DNA from: UBA6168 sp964423205 | GTDB lineage: Bacteria > Bacteroidota > Bacteroidia > Chitinophagales > Saprospiraceae | NCBI GenBank assembly: GCA_964423205.1 | Contig: CAYRDX010000015.1 | Location: 1-64,000, forward strand | Direction: 5' to 3' | DNA: 64,000 bases | In this document: in pieces, positions 54,519 through 64,000 of the stretch | How the letters are laid out: every line of letters begins with the position of its first letter | How positions within the stretch are numbered: position 1 is the first letter of the stretch | Notes under the pieces: model-generated | Databases searched by the model: none | The model's input: the letters and a program-made list of their open reading frames with translations, nothing else | What the model was told of the DNA's origin: nothing | Position numbers and translations under genes: made by a program

Positions 54519-54549
54519 AATATTTAATAATTCCTTAGAATAAATAATG

Positions 54550-54591
54550 AGAGGGACTTCAGCGGTATAGTTGAAGTCCCTCTGCATTTTT
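54550..54591 (+). terminator. rpoBC terminator
   Basis: AGAGGGACTTCA, ten-base loop, TGAAGTCCCTCT, then GCATTTTTA. 12-bp perfect stem, 31 bases after the rpoC stop. Confidence 0.88.
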
Positions 54592-54607
54592 AGCCATATC
54601 AATATCC

Positions 54608-55315
54608 TTAACGATCAAATTTTGTGAGCAGAGAACTGCTTTCAACTGCACCTTTGGAATCGTAGTTTTCGGTTTTCACCATTCCTATTCCCTTCGCATA
54701 CCAGGAACTGGATTTAAACTTCCGTTTCATCATCGTCTTAAACTCCATTTCCTGAGTGATCTTAACACAATCAAATGTGCCGGCCGAAGTAGTTACTTTT
54801 TCGCTTGCCTCCACCTTGCGACCTGTGATGTTAAGGCTCATATTCATAAGTGTCATACCTCCGGTTCCTACTTTGATGTTCATCATACCATCTTTCAAGG
54901 ATTGCCCTACGGATAGATTGGCAGGTAATTCGAGCGCGTCGCCACTTATCTCCATTTCCATATTCTCAAAGCCGGCCATTGAGCGGGGGTCGAGCATGGA
55001 ACTCATATCTACATAAATAGTGTTGTTTCTGCATTCAAAGCTGTACTTGCCTTCATTGAGAGCCTTGCCTTTTGCGTCCAGGGTTTTTATTTCAGAAGTG
55101 GCCTTTATTCCACCTGAAATATCTACAACGTCAACGATTTTCTGGACTGTCTTACTGGTTTCCTTTTGTTTCTTGTCGTAATGTGTCTGTTCAAAACTGA
55201 TTCCTTTCTTTAAAGGCATGTAGCCTGATTCACAGACATTATCCTGTGAATATGAAGGGACTGAAAACAGGAGAGCAATGGTAATTGCTGCAAGGAGGTG
55301 AATTTGTTTTTTCAT
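54608..55315 (-). CDS. Secreted TapB-like (DUF3108) protein
   Basis: 235 residues from the ATG at 55315 (MKKQIHLLAAITIALLFSVPS, signal peptide); the frame is open to 55390. Motifs YMPLKKGISFEQTHYDKKQKE and SSWYAKGIGMVKTENYDSKG resemble TapB/DUF3108 periplasmic proteins common in Bacteroidetes. Beta-rich. Function unknown. Convergent with rpoC. Confidence 0.7.
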   Translation of the reverse strand: MKKQIHLLAAITIALLFSVPSYSQDNVCESGYMPLKKGISFEQTHYDKKQKETSKTVQKIVDVVDISGGIKATSEIKTLDAKGKALNEGKYSFECRNNTIYVDMSSMLDPRSMAGFENMEMEISGDALELPANLSVGQSLKDGMMNIKVGTGGMTLMNMSLNITGRKVEASEKVTTSAGTFDCVKITQEMEFKTMMKRKFKSSSWYAKGIGMVKTENYDSKGAVESSSLLTKFDR

Positions 55316-56097
55316 AAAGGATTTTCTATTTGAAGTAAAGAATATGGTTGCATGACTCATTATCGACTTCTTTTCCATATACCTATCCACAAAACAAATT
55401 TTTCACTTACAGACTTGTGGTTGAAAAACGAAGGAAAACCACTAATTGGCCGGTATCAAATTGATACTCAATGCACGCTGAAATAAAGGTAGGTGGAAAA
55501 ATAATCAGATAAAACAGGCAGCCGTTCAAAAAAAAAATCCGGGGAAATGAACCCTCCTTTGGAATCGGTTCTGAGTGGATGGGTAACGTTTCATTTCACC
55601 CGGACGGCTCTTTATGGGATTAACCAGGTATCGGGGAAATGGTGCTTTGGCGAAATTGGCTTAGTGGAAAAACGAAATATGCCTTCTTGGAGATAATAGG
55701 TTAGATACTTCTATAACGGTGCACTTGAAGGTTTGTTCACAAACAGAGGTTGTTACAGTGAAATTCCCAGATTAATAATTCTTTCAGAAGGTAAATACCT
55801 TCATTAGCGCTATTGGAGTTAACCACTCTTGCCTGAACCTTATCTTTTGAGGTGCTTTGTAACACGTATCTGATAGCAGAATTATTGGGTTAATAGCTGT
55901 GTTATGTTTTAAATCACAGTCCGGTAACATGCCACACTAACCAGCACACACATTGTCTGGTTTACTTTACTAAATTCACCACGTCATGAATGGGATACAA
56001 CAACATAGGTGAGTCAAAAGCATGGCAAGCCTTAAGTAAGATGATTAAGAGGCATTTGAATTTATTAATGAAAAGTACGCTGAAGCATTGTTTAGTT
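55316..56097. other. Long intergenic region, no supported gene
   Basis: The longest gene-free stretch in the window (about 780 bases) between two divergent genes. I see only a short inverted repeat (AAGGTAAATACCTT, near 55790) and no coding frame with recognisable content on either strand. It may be the remains of a decayed gene or hold regulatory DNA for the fusion gene that follows. Confidence 0.45.
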
Positions 56098-57641
56098 ATG
56101 GATTTTACTATACCAAAATACTTGAAAATAGCTGCCTGTTTCTTGTTTCTATTCTGTTTCATAACAGGAACAGTTTCACTTGGTGCCCAAACAAAAATCG
56201 AGAGCAGAGTGATTGCTCACAGGGGTGCCTGGAAAAATTCAGGCACTCCTCAAAACTCTTTAGCATCACTGAAGCATGCCATTGATTTGGGATGTGCAGG
56301 TTCTGAGTTTGATGTCCGAATGACCAAAGTCAATGTACTTATCGTGAATCATGATCCCTTGTATCAGGGAATGGATATCGAACAGTTGAAGTATTCAGAA
56401 CTGAGAAAAAAAGTTCTTGAGAATGGTGAAAGGCTCCCATCTCTCAAGAGTTTTCTGAAATTGGGAAAAGTGCAGGATAAGACCAAACTCATTGTAGAGA
56501 TCAAAAAATCACCAGCAGGCAAAGAGCGGTCAAAGCTCATCGCTGAGAGAGTTTACAAGTTGGTCAGAAAGATGAAAGCCGAGGACAAGGTGGTTTACAT
56601 CAGCTTCGACTATGATGTGCTGTTGAAAATCCTCGAGTTGAATCCACAGGCTGTTACCCAATACCTGGAGGGTGATGTGGCACCCGATAAGTTGAAGAAT
56701 GATGGAATAACAGGTGCCGATTACCATTACAGTGTTTATCNNNNNNNNNNAAAAAAGAAAACTGGTTGCCGGAGAGCAAATCTAATGGCCTTGCAGTGAA
56801 TGCATGGACAGTAAATGATTCCATACTGATGGATTATTTCCTGGTTCGCAACATTGATTTTCTGACCACCGATGAACCTGAACTCGCTTTGAAAAAGGCA
56901 ACCAATTTTTCCAGCAGAGATTGGCAGTTGATATGGAGCGATGAATTCAACTATACGGGATTGCCAGATTCAACCTGGTGGTCTTACGAAACCGGAGGGC
57001 ATGGGTTTGGAAACAACGAGCTGCAATATTATACAGCGAACGATACCAGTACAGCATGGGTGGACAAAGGGAAACTCACCATTACAGCCAATAAGCAAAA
57101 ATTTCAAAACAGCGAATATACTTCTGCCCGTCTCGTGACGAGCGACAAAGCCGAATGGCAATATGGACGCATTGAAGTCAGGGCAAAACTCCCATCGGGA
57201 CGGGGCACCTGGCCGGCAATATGGATGCTGGGGCATGACCTAAAGGAAGTGGGCTGGCCTAAATGCGGGGAAATAGACATTATGGAACACGTTGGGTATG
57301 AACCGGATTCAATTTTCTGTGCCATTCATACTCAAGCCTATAACCATATCAAGAGAACTCAAAAATCGGGAAGGATATTTATTGACAATCCCTATAACGC
57401 TTTTAATGTGTACGCATTAGAGTGGGATTCTGAAAAAATGATATTTCTGGTCAATGAGGATGTTGTCCTGACTGTAGAAAATGAGTTCAAGGGTACCGAC
57501 GAGTGGCCTTTCGATAAACCATATTACCTCATTCTTAATATTGCCGTTGGTGGAAACTGGGGTGGCCGAAAAGGGGTCGATGACTCTATATTTCCAGCCA
57601 AAATGGAAATCGACTATGTCAGGGTTTTCCAAAAACCTTGA
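56098..57641 (+). CDS. GDPD-GH16 fusion protein, interrupted by assembly gap
   Basis: The first part (signal MDFTIPKYLKIAACFLFLFC) is a glycerophosphodiester phosphodiesterase: VIAHRGAWKN, PQNSLASL (Gln where many have Glu), GSEFDVRMTK and VNHDP. After ten Ns the frame shifts by two, but residues NWLPESKSNGLAVNAWTVND...FLTTDEPEL plainly continue the GDPD barrel. Linked directly is a GH16 glucanase: WQLIWSDEFNYTG, then CGEIDIMEHVG with the catalytic Glu-x-Asp-x-x-Glu. One exported protein of about 515 residues is inferred. The start at 56098 is chosen for the signal peptide; 56068 is possible. Confidence 0.75.
56741..56750. other. Assembly gap (10 Ns)
   Basis: Ten Ns inside the GDPD-GH16 gene. 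By comparison with GDPD proteins only a few residues should be missing, so the true gap is short but its length is not necessarily ten. The apparent frameshift is an artefact of the fill. Confidence 0.98.
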
Positions 57642-57689
57642 GCATATCGGGTTTGGTAATGATGTTCGAAATACCGGGTAATACCAGCC

Positions 57690-60047
57690 CTACTTCTTGA
57701 CCAACTTTTGTACCTGCCTGTCTATTTCTATGAAATACAAGCCAGGCTGCAGGTTGCGGGTGTCAAAGCTGGTTTCCACAGTAAAAATCTGACGATTCAA
57801 TTCCTGACCATAAAGGTTCAATAACCGGACTGTTTGCACATCCTCTTTTGAAGAACGCACGAAAACTTCATTGGACACTGGATTTGGATAAATCCTGAAG
57901 CTTACTTCTATCCCGGGAAGTTCATGCGTGTTCACAGCCTTGCCATTGTTGTCGTTGAAAGTTGGCTTTTGAATCACAAAGTCACCCGTTCCGTTAGGCA
58001 TCCGGGCATAACCCATATCAGCTTGTTGCGGGCCAAAATGGACTTCCTGAGCAATCCGGACTGATGGGTCGAGGAGGTAGAGCGATTCTCCGGTGGCGGA
58101 TAATTTGAAATTGGCATGCAGACCAGCCTGCTTACCGTTTTCATCGGCCCACACTATCAGATAACCATTGGGTGCAATGCTGGTGCCTGGAGGGAATGCC
58201 CATTTGGTGAGTTTGTTGACGTCGTCGGACAATGTCCAACCACTGAGGTCAACTGTTGTTGCCGATTTGTTGTACAGCTCAATCCAATCATCGAATTCAC
58301 CATCCTGGTCGGCAACTGTTTTGGTATTGGAAGCCATGAGTTCATTAATGACAACCGGGCTTTCAAAATAGTCGGCAAGTTTGACCTGATACACAAAAAC
58401 GTCGTGTTCGGCTCCTGCCGGGAAATAAGTGGCTGTTGAAGCCGAGTTATTTGCTATGGCTTCCACATAATACCTTACCACAGTTCCTTTTGTATGTCCC
58501 GGAATGGCGGCACCAAAGACACCATCACCGGCTGTACCATCCTGATTCATACCATCGTCCAGCATTTGTACTCTTTCAAACTTTCCGAGATAGCCAGTGC
58601 CGTAGTAAAGGTTGACCCGCTTTACTCCTGCAGTTCCCTGAACCCGGGTGGTCACATATACTTTTTCTCCTTCAGCAGGCTTACCAAAAGTGGTCCCGCC
58701 TGCAGTATAGGAGAGGTTAGAAATGTTAAGTCCCTGTACATTGACTTCAACATTAGCCATAAGAATATTCCGCCGCTGGGTTGCAAAATTCTTCAAACTC
58801 TGAACGTCACTTTGGTACTGCGCAAAAGTGTATATCTTCTTGGTATCGCTTTGGACAACAGGAGTTATAAGAGCAGCGTACTTATCTACGACTGCATCAA
58901 ACGCCGCCTGATTCAGGTTTTCCGCAACCAGTGTCCTTAAGTGTGCGAGGTAACGCTGCCGGAGTTCGGGCAGGTTGAGGAGTTTATTTAATAGGGCAAA
59001 GTTGACATTGGTACTGTTGTAAAACGGACTCCAATTTACATTATTCAATTTCATGGCACTGTTCCCGTCGTATTCCATGTTGACCAAACGACCAGTTTCA
59101 GGTTCCCAATAGAGATAATAGTCCATTCCTCCCTTATTCACATAACTGTCGTCATCCAGAAAAACAATTTCGGTTGCCAGTGTCCAAAGCGCCCTGTCAA
59201 TATCGAGATAATGCCGCAAGCTGTCATAGAGTAATGCAGATGAGGTATTATTCAAAACCGCACAGGTCTTAACCAGGTCATCCCATGGATTTGCTTTATT
59301 AGCTGTCTTCAGTGTATAATTCTTTTTGTACTCATTTGTATCCGGTCCGAGATAGTTTAACGAAGACAAACCTGCACCGAATGGATTTCCCCCTCCGGGT
59401 GCTCCTCCTGTAGTTCTCATGGCTCTCCACCTTGTCCCATCATTACTCAAAAACCACTCTTCCAGGAATTCGGCATTCAGCCCCTGTATGTTGGCATACA
59501 GACCCCAATCTTCCCCATTGATTCGCAGGCGAACGTAGTTGCCTTTAAGGGATGGTATGTGATTTCTTCCGTGGTGCAGGTAAACCACCTCACGCATGAA
59601 TGAAGGGTCTTCATAGGCATTGTTGAGGTTCAGTGTTTCATATCCAAAAATATTCTGGTCTGGATTTTCAAAATCCACAGTAATGTTGAAGGATTTCTTC
59701 TGTGAATTGGCGGGCAATCTTTGATAGGAAGTTTGCCCCTTAAACCGCACTCCTACCGGACTTGGCAAGGTGTATCCATTCACGGCCATTTTAGCCGGAA
59801 TATCAATGCCTGCCGTGTAATTTGTTGTGAGCAAACTCCAGTAATTGGTCTGGCTGAAGGTAAGTTCAATCTCCTGAATGACGTTTCCATCATAAAATCC
59901 CGTGCTTGGGTTCCCTCCGGTAATTAATCTCCTGCCATCAGATGACATCCTCATTTCCAGTGGGAGACTCTGAGAAAAGCTTTGTATTAAAGGGAAAAAC
60001 AGGGTTACAAGACCCAAACAAACATGTTTCCAGGAGACAGGTATCAT
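57690..60047 (-). CDS. T9SS-secreted CotH kinase / lamin-tail protein
   Basis: 785 residues. Signal peptide, then a CotH-kinase domain (residues about 90-400; MREVVYLHHGRNHIPSLKG, YYLYWEPETGRLVNMEYDGN holds the metal-binding Asp). Then comes a lamin-tail domain (VVINELMASNTKTVADQDG, LSGWTLSDD), and at the end a type IX sorting domain (FRIYPNPVSNEVFV, GLYFIEIDRQVQKLVKK). The sorting domain means export through T9SS to the cell surface. CotH proteins phosphorylate secreted proteins in spore formers; substrates in this phylum are not known. Confidence 0.92.
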   Translation of the reverse strand: MIPVSWKHVCLGLVTLFFPLIQSFSQSLPLEMRMSSDGRRLITGGNPSTGFYDGNVIQEIELTFSQTNYWSLLTTNYTAGIDIPAKMAVNGYTLPSPVGVRFKGQTSYQRLPANSQKKSFNITVDFENPDQNIFGYETLNLNNAYEDPSFMREVVYLHHGRNHIPSLKGNYVRLRINGEDWGLYANIQGLNAEFLEEWFLSNDGTRWRAMRTTGGAPGGGNPFGAGLSSLNYLGPDTNEYKKNYTLKTANKANPWDDLVKTCAVLNNTSSALLYDSLRHYLDIDRALWTLATEIVFLDDDSYVNKGGMDYYLYWEPETGRLVNMEYDGNSAMKLNNVNWSPFYNSTNVNFALLNKLLNLPELRQRYLAHLRTLVAENLNQAAFDAVVDKYAALITPVVQSDTKKIYTFAQYQSDVQSLKNFATQRRNILMANVEVNVQGLNISNLSYTAGGTTFGKPAEGEKVYVTTRVQGTAGVKRVNLYYGTGYLGKFERVQMLDDGMNQDGTAGDGVFGAAIPGHTKGTVVRYYVEAIANNSASTATYFPAGAEHDVFVYQVKLADYFESPVVINELMASNTKTVADQDGEFDDWIELYNKSATTVDLSGWTLSDDVNKLTKWAFPPGTSIAPNGYLIVWADENGKQAGLHANFKLSATGESLYLLDPSVRIAQEVHFGPQQADMGYARMPNGTGDFVIQKPTFNDNNGKAVNTHELPGIEVSFRIYPNPVSNEVFVRSSKEDVQTVRLLNLYGQELNRQIFTVETSFDTRNLQPGLYFIEIDRQVQKLVKK

Positions 60048-60401
60048 GGTTTGAATTTTACTATTTGTAAAGTTCAGTCATTTAGTGTGCAAAGCAAAGG
60101 TCTGGGTGGCAGAATATTAATTATTATCCCCCTATTGCAAGCGGATAGGCAAAAGGATAAAATTCCGATACCCTCAGGCAACCTTTGAGATTTTTATGTT
60201 GAATACCTATTGGTAGGATATACCTTAGAGCTTGTTTGGGATTTAGTGCTTGAGTTAAAAACGAGAAATTTTTCGTCAATTTTTTGGCTTTTTGAAGGAG
60301 AATAGCGGGACTACTTGACTGAAAAAAGCTGAAAAAGTGGCGAAAAAGGGTCGTTTTGAGCCAAGTGACCAAATTCCAAACAAGCTCTTACCTTCGGCAA
60401 C
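60048..60401. other. Intergenic region holding MITE copy 2
   Basis: Between the CotH and permease genes. More than 160 of its 354 bases are the MITE-like element; the remainder is A/T-rich with no gene or clear promoter. Confidence 0.7.
60227..60388 (+). mobile_element. MITE-like element, copy 2 (162 bp)
   Basis: Same sequence and orientation as 32431-32592, apparently without a single difference. Flanks show duplication: TTA on both sides if the element is read GAGC...GCTC (60228-60387), or TACCTT on both sides if read AGAGC...GCTCT. It lies 13 bases before the permease stop codon (on the opposite strand). Confidence 0.85.
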
Positions 60402-61739
60402 TTACTCTGATTGAACCGATTTCGATTTCTGCTTTTTGAAAAAATAGAAAACAATAACTCCTATAGCCAAAAGCACCAATCCAGGAATGGCCTGCTTTGG
60501 GCGCTCCAATAGAGTGTTCACAGCAAAGGCAGCCGAGATGGCAATAAAAATCATCGGTACGATTGGGAATCCCCAAGCCCTGATGGGACGATCTGCATTA
60601 GGTATTTTTTTTCTGAAAACAAAAATGGCCGCACCTGCAAGACCCATAAAAGCAATGTCCATGAAAGTGACAAATGTGATGATTTCATCGAAGAGACCAC
60701 TGAAGAAAAAGAGCACAGCCATGGCCCAAACCACCTGAACCAGCATGGCCCATAGAGGTGTATGCCACTTTGGATGAACTTCCGAGAGTTTCCTGAAGAA
60801 GATTCCGTCAGCAGCCATGGCGTAATAAATGCGGGGTGCCGACATGGTGTAGATACTGATGGTGCCAAAAATGGAAACGGCTATAGCCACGGCTACCGCT
60901 TTCCCGCCCCATGGCGCTAAGGTACCAATGGCCTCTCCGGCAACACGCGGAGTCTGTGAAATGGCGTTGAGAGGCAGTAGTAACATGTAAGCGAGATTAA
61001 CCAGCAGGTACATAGAAAGTACAATCAGGACGCCAAAGAACATTGCCTTGGGTACAGTCCTCTCTGCATTATGGGCCTCGCCAGCCACAAAAGAAGCATG
61101 GTGCCAGCCACCTATTGAAAAGAGTACGCCGATTAGTCCGGTCAGGAAGGCCGAAGTCAGATTTTCGGGAATTCCGGACGAAAGTGAGAAGTCGAGCTGT
61201 ACTTGTGAGGGTTCAAAAAACACAAAACCAGCCACTACAATGGCCAGGATGGCCAACAATTTGAGGCCTGTGAAAAGGTTAGCCAAGCCCTGGCTGACAT
61301 TCACTCCAAGGATGTTGATGCCGGTCAAAAACAACATGGTGAAGGCGGCAATGGCTGTTTTCACTGCTTCACTCATGTCCGGAACAAACAATTTAAGGTA
61401 TTCCGCAAATGCCACACACAAGCCTGCGAGTGCACCAGTGTTGATGACCAGCAGAGTCACCCATCCGTATAAGAAACCGGTGAGTTCGCCGTAGGCTTCT
61501 TTGAGATAAACATATACCCCCCCGGATTTTGGAAATAGCCCTCCTAATTCTGTGAAAGTCAGCGCACCGGTCAGGGCTATGAGCCCACCCAATACCCAAA
61601 CCATAAGTACTAAACTTGCATTCGGAAGTGCCGCTACTATTTGGGCGGGTGTTACAAAAATTCCGGAACCAATGCAGGAGCCTACCGCAATCATGGTGAG
61701 TCCGTAGAGTGTAAGTTTCTTATCGAGTTGGCCTTTCAT
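60402..61739 (-). CDS. APC-family amino acid permease
   Basis: 445 residues with about 12 hydrophobic segments. N-terminal motif GLTMIAVGSCIGSGIFVTPAQI is the substrate-binding unwound helix 1 of APC transporters; GGVYVYLKEAYGELTGFLYGW and SIGGWHHASFVAGEAHNAERTVPKA follow. Secondary amino acid transporter in the inner membrane; substrate not predictable. The C-terminal tail is basic. Confidence 0.93.
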   Translation of the reverse strand: MKGQLDKKLTLYGLTMIAVGSCIGSGIFVTPAQIVAALPNASLVLMVWVLGGLIALTGALTFTELGGLFPKSGGVYVYLKEAYGELTGFLYGWVTLLVINTGALAGLCVAFAEYLKLFVPDMSEAVKTAIAAFTMLFLTGINILGVNVSQGLANLFTGLKLLAILAIVVAGFVFFEPSQVQLDFSLSSGIPENLTSAFLTGLIGVLFSIGGWHHASFVAGEAHNAERTVPKAMFFGVLIVLSMYLLVNLAYMLLLPLNAISQTPRVAGEAIGTLAPWGGKAVAVAIAVSIFGTISIYTMSAPRIYYAMAADGIFFRKLSEVHPKWHTPLWAMLVQVVWAMAVLFFFSGLFDEIITFVTFMDIAFMGLAGAAIFVFRKKIPNADRPIRAWGFPIVPMIFIAISAAFAVNTLLERPKQAIPGLVLLAIGVIVFYFFKKQKSKSVQSE

Positions 61740-61957
61740 CGTTTAAGTTGTGTGGAATGGTAAAATGAGCCACCGAAGAAATGAAAAGAATCGGGTTAGT
61801 CCTAAAAAGTAGCCTCCTTTTATGCAAATTGCAGAAGGCTAACGGAATCAGATACCCAGAGTTGTACCGTAAAATCCACTCTTTTCATCCTCCATCCTCT
61901 ATCCTCATATCTTCAAATCCTCGGCTCCCCAAATCATCAGTTCTTCAAAACGATTCC

Positions 61958-61965
61958 TACATTTG
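61958..61965 (+). promoter_or_regulatory. -7 element giving a near-leaderless RNase H mRNA
   Basis: TACATTTG matches TAnnTTTG and ends six bases before the ATG at 61972. With transcription starting 5-8 bases after this element in the phylum, the message would have no leader or a very short one. The -33 region is weak. Confidence 0.4.
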
Positions 61966-61971
61966 TACACT

Positions 61972-62601
61972 ATGACCAGCAAAAAGAAATTTTACGTGGT
62001 GTGGCAGGGAGCAAAGCCAGGTGTTTACGATAATTGGCAGGAATGCCAGTTGCAGATAAAAGGATTTCCGGAAGCCAAATACAAAAGCTTTCCTTCTGAA
62101 GAGGAGGCTGAAAAAGCTTTTACAGAAAAGTTCGGGAAGCACATCTACGGGCAAAAGAAAGAAACTTCACTTGCCAATAATAAACAGAAAGCAAAAGGCA
62201 TTATCTGGGAAAGCCTTAGCGTGGATGCGGCTTGCAGTGGAAACCCCGGCATAATGGAATACCAGGGCGTTCACACCACAACCAAAAAACAACTGTTCCA
62301 CCAAAAGTTTGCATTGGGCACCAACAATATTGGAGAGTTCCTGGCTATAGTGCATGCACTGGCACATTTTGAAAAACAGGGGTATTCAACACCCATTTAT
62401 ACAGACTCAAAGACAGCGCTGGCCTGGGTGCGCAATAAAAAGTGCAAATCAAACCTGGAGCGAAATACCAAAACAGAAAAAATATGGCAGTTGGTGGAAC
62501 GTGCAGAAAACTGGTTGAAAACACATAACTGGAAAAATCCGGTTTTGAAATGGGACACAGAAGAATGGGGAGAGATACCCGCTGATTTTGGCAGAAAGTA
62601 G
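61972..62601 (+). CDS. Ribonuclease HI with N-terminal viroplasmin domain
   Basis: 209 residues from the ATG at 61972 (a TTG nine bases upstream is also in frame). N-terminal viroplasmin/RNA-DNA hybrid-binding domain (KFYVVWQGAKPGVYDNWQEC), then an RNase H fold with SVDAACSGNPGIMEY (Asp), TNNIGEFLAIVHAL (Glu), and YTDSKTALAWVRN (Asp). It degrades RNA in RNA-DNA hybrids. This two-domain form resembles eukaryotic RNase H1 and is usual in Bacteroidetes. Confidence 0.93.
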   Translation: MTSKKKFYVVWQGAKPGVYDNWQECQLQIKGFPEAKYKSFPSEEEAEKAFTEKFGKHIYGQKKETSLANNKQKAKGIIWESLSVDAACSGNPGIMEYQGVHTTTKKQLFHQKFALGTNNIGEFLAIVHALAHFEKQGYSTPIYTDSKTALAWVRNKKCKSNLERNTKTEKIWQLVERAENWLKTHNWKNPVLKWDTEEWGEIPADFGRK

Positions 62602-62619
62602 TATTGAGGATTAAGTATA

Positions 62620-62652
62620 AAGGCATCCCCGAAGCCCGAAGGGCTAAAGGGG
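62620..62652. repeat. Dispersed hairpin repeat, copy B
   Basis: Matches the core at 26446-26478 except for single-base differences outside the stems (AAGGCAT for AAGGCAA). Same nested stems CCCC/GGGG and GCCC/GGGC. Lies between the RNase H gene and the final partial gene. Confidence 0.65.
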
Positions 62653-62741
62653 TAAGAAGGCAAAAGGCAAAAGTTTAGACTCATTACTAAATTGTCAGTT
62701 TTCCTTTTCGTTTTTGTAGCATACATTTTACCTGAAGTCAA

Positions 62742-64000
62742 ATGAACCTGCTGGAGAGAATTTTTGGAAAAAAAGAAACGGCTGTGCCTCCACAGCCAGA
62801 TATCCGCTTTGGCCGTTACAGTGTACAAGGACAGCTTAGCACTAATCCTGAAGTACTGTCAGAAACATTACGACTCTTTGACAAAGGTCAGTACCTGGAC
62901 TCCTACCGTGCATTCCTACTTTCTCTTTACGATGAAAAAGAGGAAAACATCAGAGTCTGGGACCATAATGGTGCCATAATGTTTGAGTTTTTTCAGGGTT
63001 CAAAAAAAGTAACGGGATACGCCAATCATGTAAAATTTTATGCAGAATCCAGGATTGCAAAAGTAAAATCGCTGCAATCGAGCTTCACCCGGCGACTTTT
63101 AGAGGAGAACTATGAATTAAAGTACAGCCGTTTTACGCTGACTCCACAGGATGAAATTGCCATCATTTTTGATTCCTATGTTTTGGATGGCTCACCATTG
63201 AAGTTAAGCATGGCTCTTAGAGAATTAGCCATTCATGCAGACAAACACGACGACATCCTGATTGAAGAATTTGACGGACTGGAGCATGTAGAAAGAAACG
63301 TAAGACGGGCATTGCCGGAGGCAGAAAAAGAAATCAAGTATCAGTACATCATTAAACAGATACAATCTGTTTTCAGGGAAATGGATGAAGGTAAACTAAG
63401 CCAGGACCGTTATCCTGTGGCCTATACGTTGATGCTGCTCTGCCTTTGTTACAAGCTGGATTACCTCACCAAACCAGAAGGATTAATGATGGAAACTCTG
63501 GAGCGTATCCATCGCATCACTTTTGCCCAGGATGGAAAAAAAGTCCATCAAAAGAATCAATTGCTTAGGAAGGAATTTCAAAAATTGCTGGAGTGGCCGA
63601 AGGAAAGATTCTTTAGTGAAATGTACGAGGTACGCTCCACATTCGGGATCACACATCCAATAGATCATCGGCAGTTGGCCCAACTTATTGAGCAGGAGTT
63701 ACCCAATATGAAATGGTATATTGAGCAAGGTCATGACAAGATTGCCCTGTCGGTGCCGGGATTTATCATTGGTCAAAGTCTGTTCAATTATTCTATTCCC
63801 GTGCCCGATAAGGAGTTGTTTCATCTGCTGTTCCAGATTCTGGAATGGGAATACTTCCGCGATTTGGGCTTCATCACCTATTTCGACGGCAATAAATTGA
63901 ATGAAAAAGCCATCAAACAAACCCTAAAGAATATCAGGGAGAAATACCACAAACAATACTCTCAGTTCAAACCAGACAGCAGTAATCTTGTTTTCCATTC
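62742..64000 (+). CDS. Hypothetical protein, cut by the window end
   Basis: At least 419 codons from the ATG at 62742 (MNLLERIFGKKETAVPPQPD), open to the last base of the window. The protein is soluble, with helical segments rich in Glu, Lys and aromatic residues (YRAFLLSLYDEKEENIRVWD, MKWYIEQGHDKIALSVPGF). There is no signal peptide or membrane segment. I do not recognise a family. The coding frame is clear from continuous codon quality over 1.2 kb. Confidence 0.8.
   Translation, partial: MNLLERIFGKKETAVPPQPDIRFGRYSVQGQLSTNPEVLSETLRLFDKGQYLDSYRAFLLSLYDEKEENIRVWDHNGAIMFEFFQGSKKVTGYANHVKFYAESRIAKVKSLQSSFTRRLLEENYELKYSRFTLTPQDEIAIIFDSYVLDGSPLKLSMALRELAIHADKHDDILIEEFDGLEHVERNVRRALPEAEKEIKYQYIIKQIQSVFREMDEGKLSQDRYPVAYTLMLLCLCYKLDYLTKPEGLMMETLERIHRITFAQDGKKVHQKNQLLRKEFQKLLEWPKERFFSEMYEVRSTFGITHPIDHRQLAQLIEQELPNMKWYIEQGHDKIALSVPGFIIGQSLFNYSIPVPDKELFHLLFQILEWEYFRDLGFITYFDGNKLNEKAIKQTLKNIREKYHKQYSQFKPDSSNLVFH

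Noticed and set aside
56740..56766. Frameshift in the GDPD gene
   Set aside because: It coincides with the ten-N gap, so the shift is caused by the arbitrary gap length.

Overview
The window comes from the chromosome of a Bacteroidota (Bacteroidetes) bacterium. Evidence: a type IX secretion C-terminal sorting domain on a CotH-kinase/lamin-tail protein, the phylum's promoter signature (TTG, about 19 bases, TAnnTTTG), phylum-typical families (DUF4175, DUF4837, TapB-like, DPP IV-type S9 peptidase), and the gene orders rplM-rpsI-rpsB-tsf and tuf-secE-nusG-rplKAJL-rpoBC. A run of ten Ns (56741-56750) shows it is a draft or metagenomic scaffold. I cannot place it reliably below phylum.

Layout. 0.4-9.5 kb: a large DUF4175 membrane/coiled-coil protein, an alkyltransferase-like protein, a TrpF-like/MazG-like pair, htpG, and an ECF sigma/anti-sigma pair. 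9.7-13.2 kb: translation operon rplM-rpsI-rpsB-tsf, then pyrH. 13.2-18.1 kb: comF, a DegP/HtrA protease, lipoproteins and small envelope proteins. 18.2-26.4 kb: an NAD-type formate dehydrogenase whose two subunits (FdhA-type and fused NuoE/NuoF-type) are separated by 3.8 kb of accessory DNA. That DNA holds an amidase, a DUF3800 gene and three antitoxin genes, each followed by only the first 20-40 codons of its toxin (MazF, HepT/HEPN, PIN). 26.6-38.7 kb: secreted peptidases (S9, S10), a SpoU methyltransferase, esterases, a beta-lactamase-fold hydrolase, superoxide dismutase and fumarase. 38.9-54.5 kb: Xer recombinase, hibernation factor, five tRNAs and the tuf-to-rpoC supercluster. 54.6-64 kb: TapB-like protein, a GDPD-GH16 fusion interrupted by the assembly gap, the T9SS CotH protein, an APC permease, an RNase H, and a gene running off the end.

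The most unusual content is (i) the three consecutive antitoxin genes with decapitated toxins inside the formate dehydrogenase locus; (ii) two identical 162-bp copies of a MITE-like element with terminal inverted repeats, 28 kb apart; (iii) locus-specific 7-8 bp tandem repeats whose two arms are complementary, sitting between tRNA and ribosomal-protein genes; (iv) two candidate structured RNAs ending in terminator-like hairpins; and (v) the GDPD-GH16 fusion. None of these has been tested by search or folding software; they are read from the sequence by eye.
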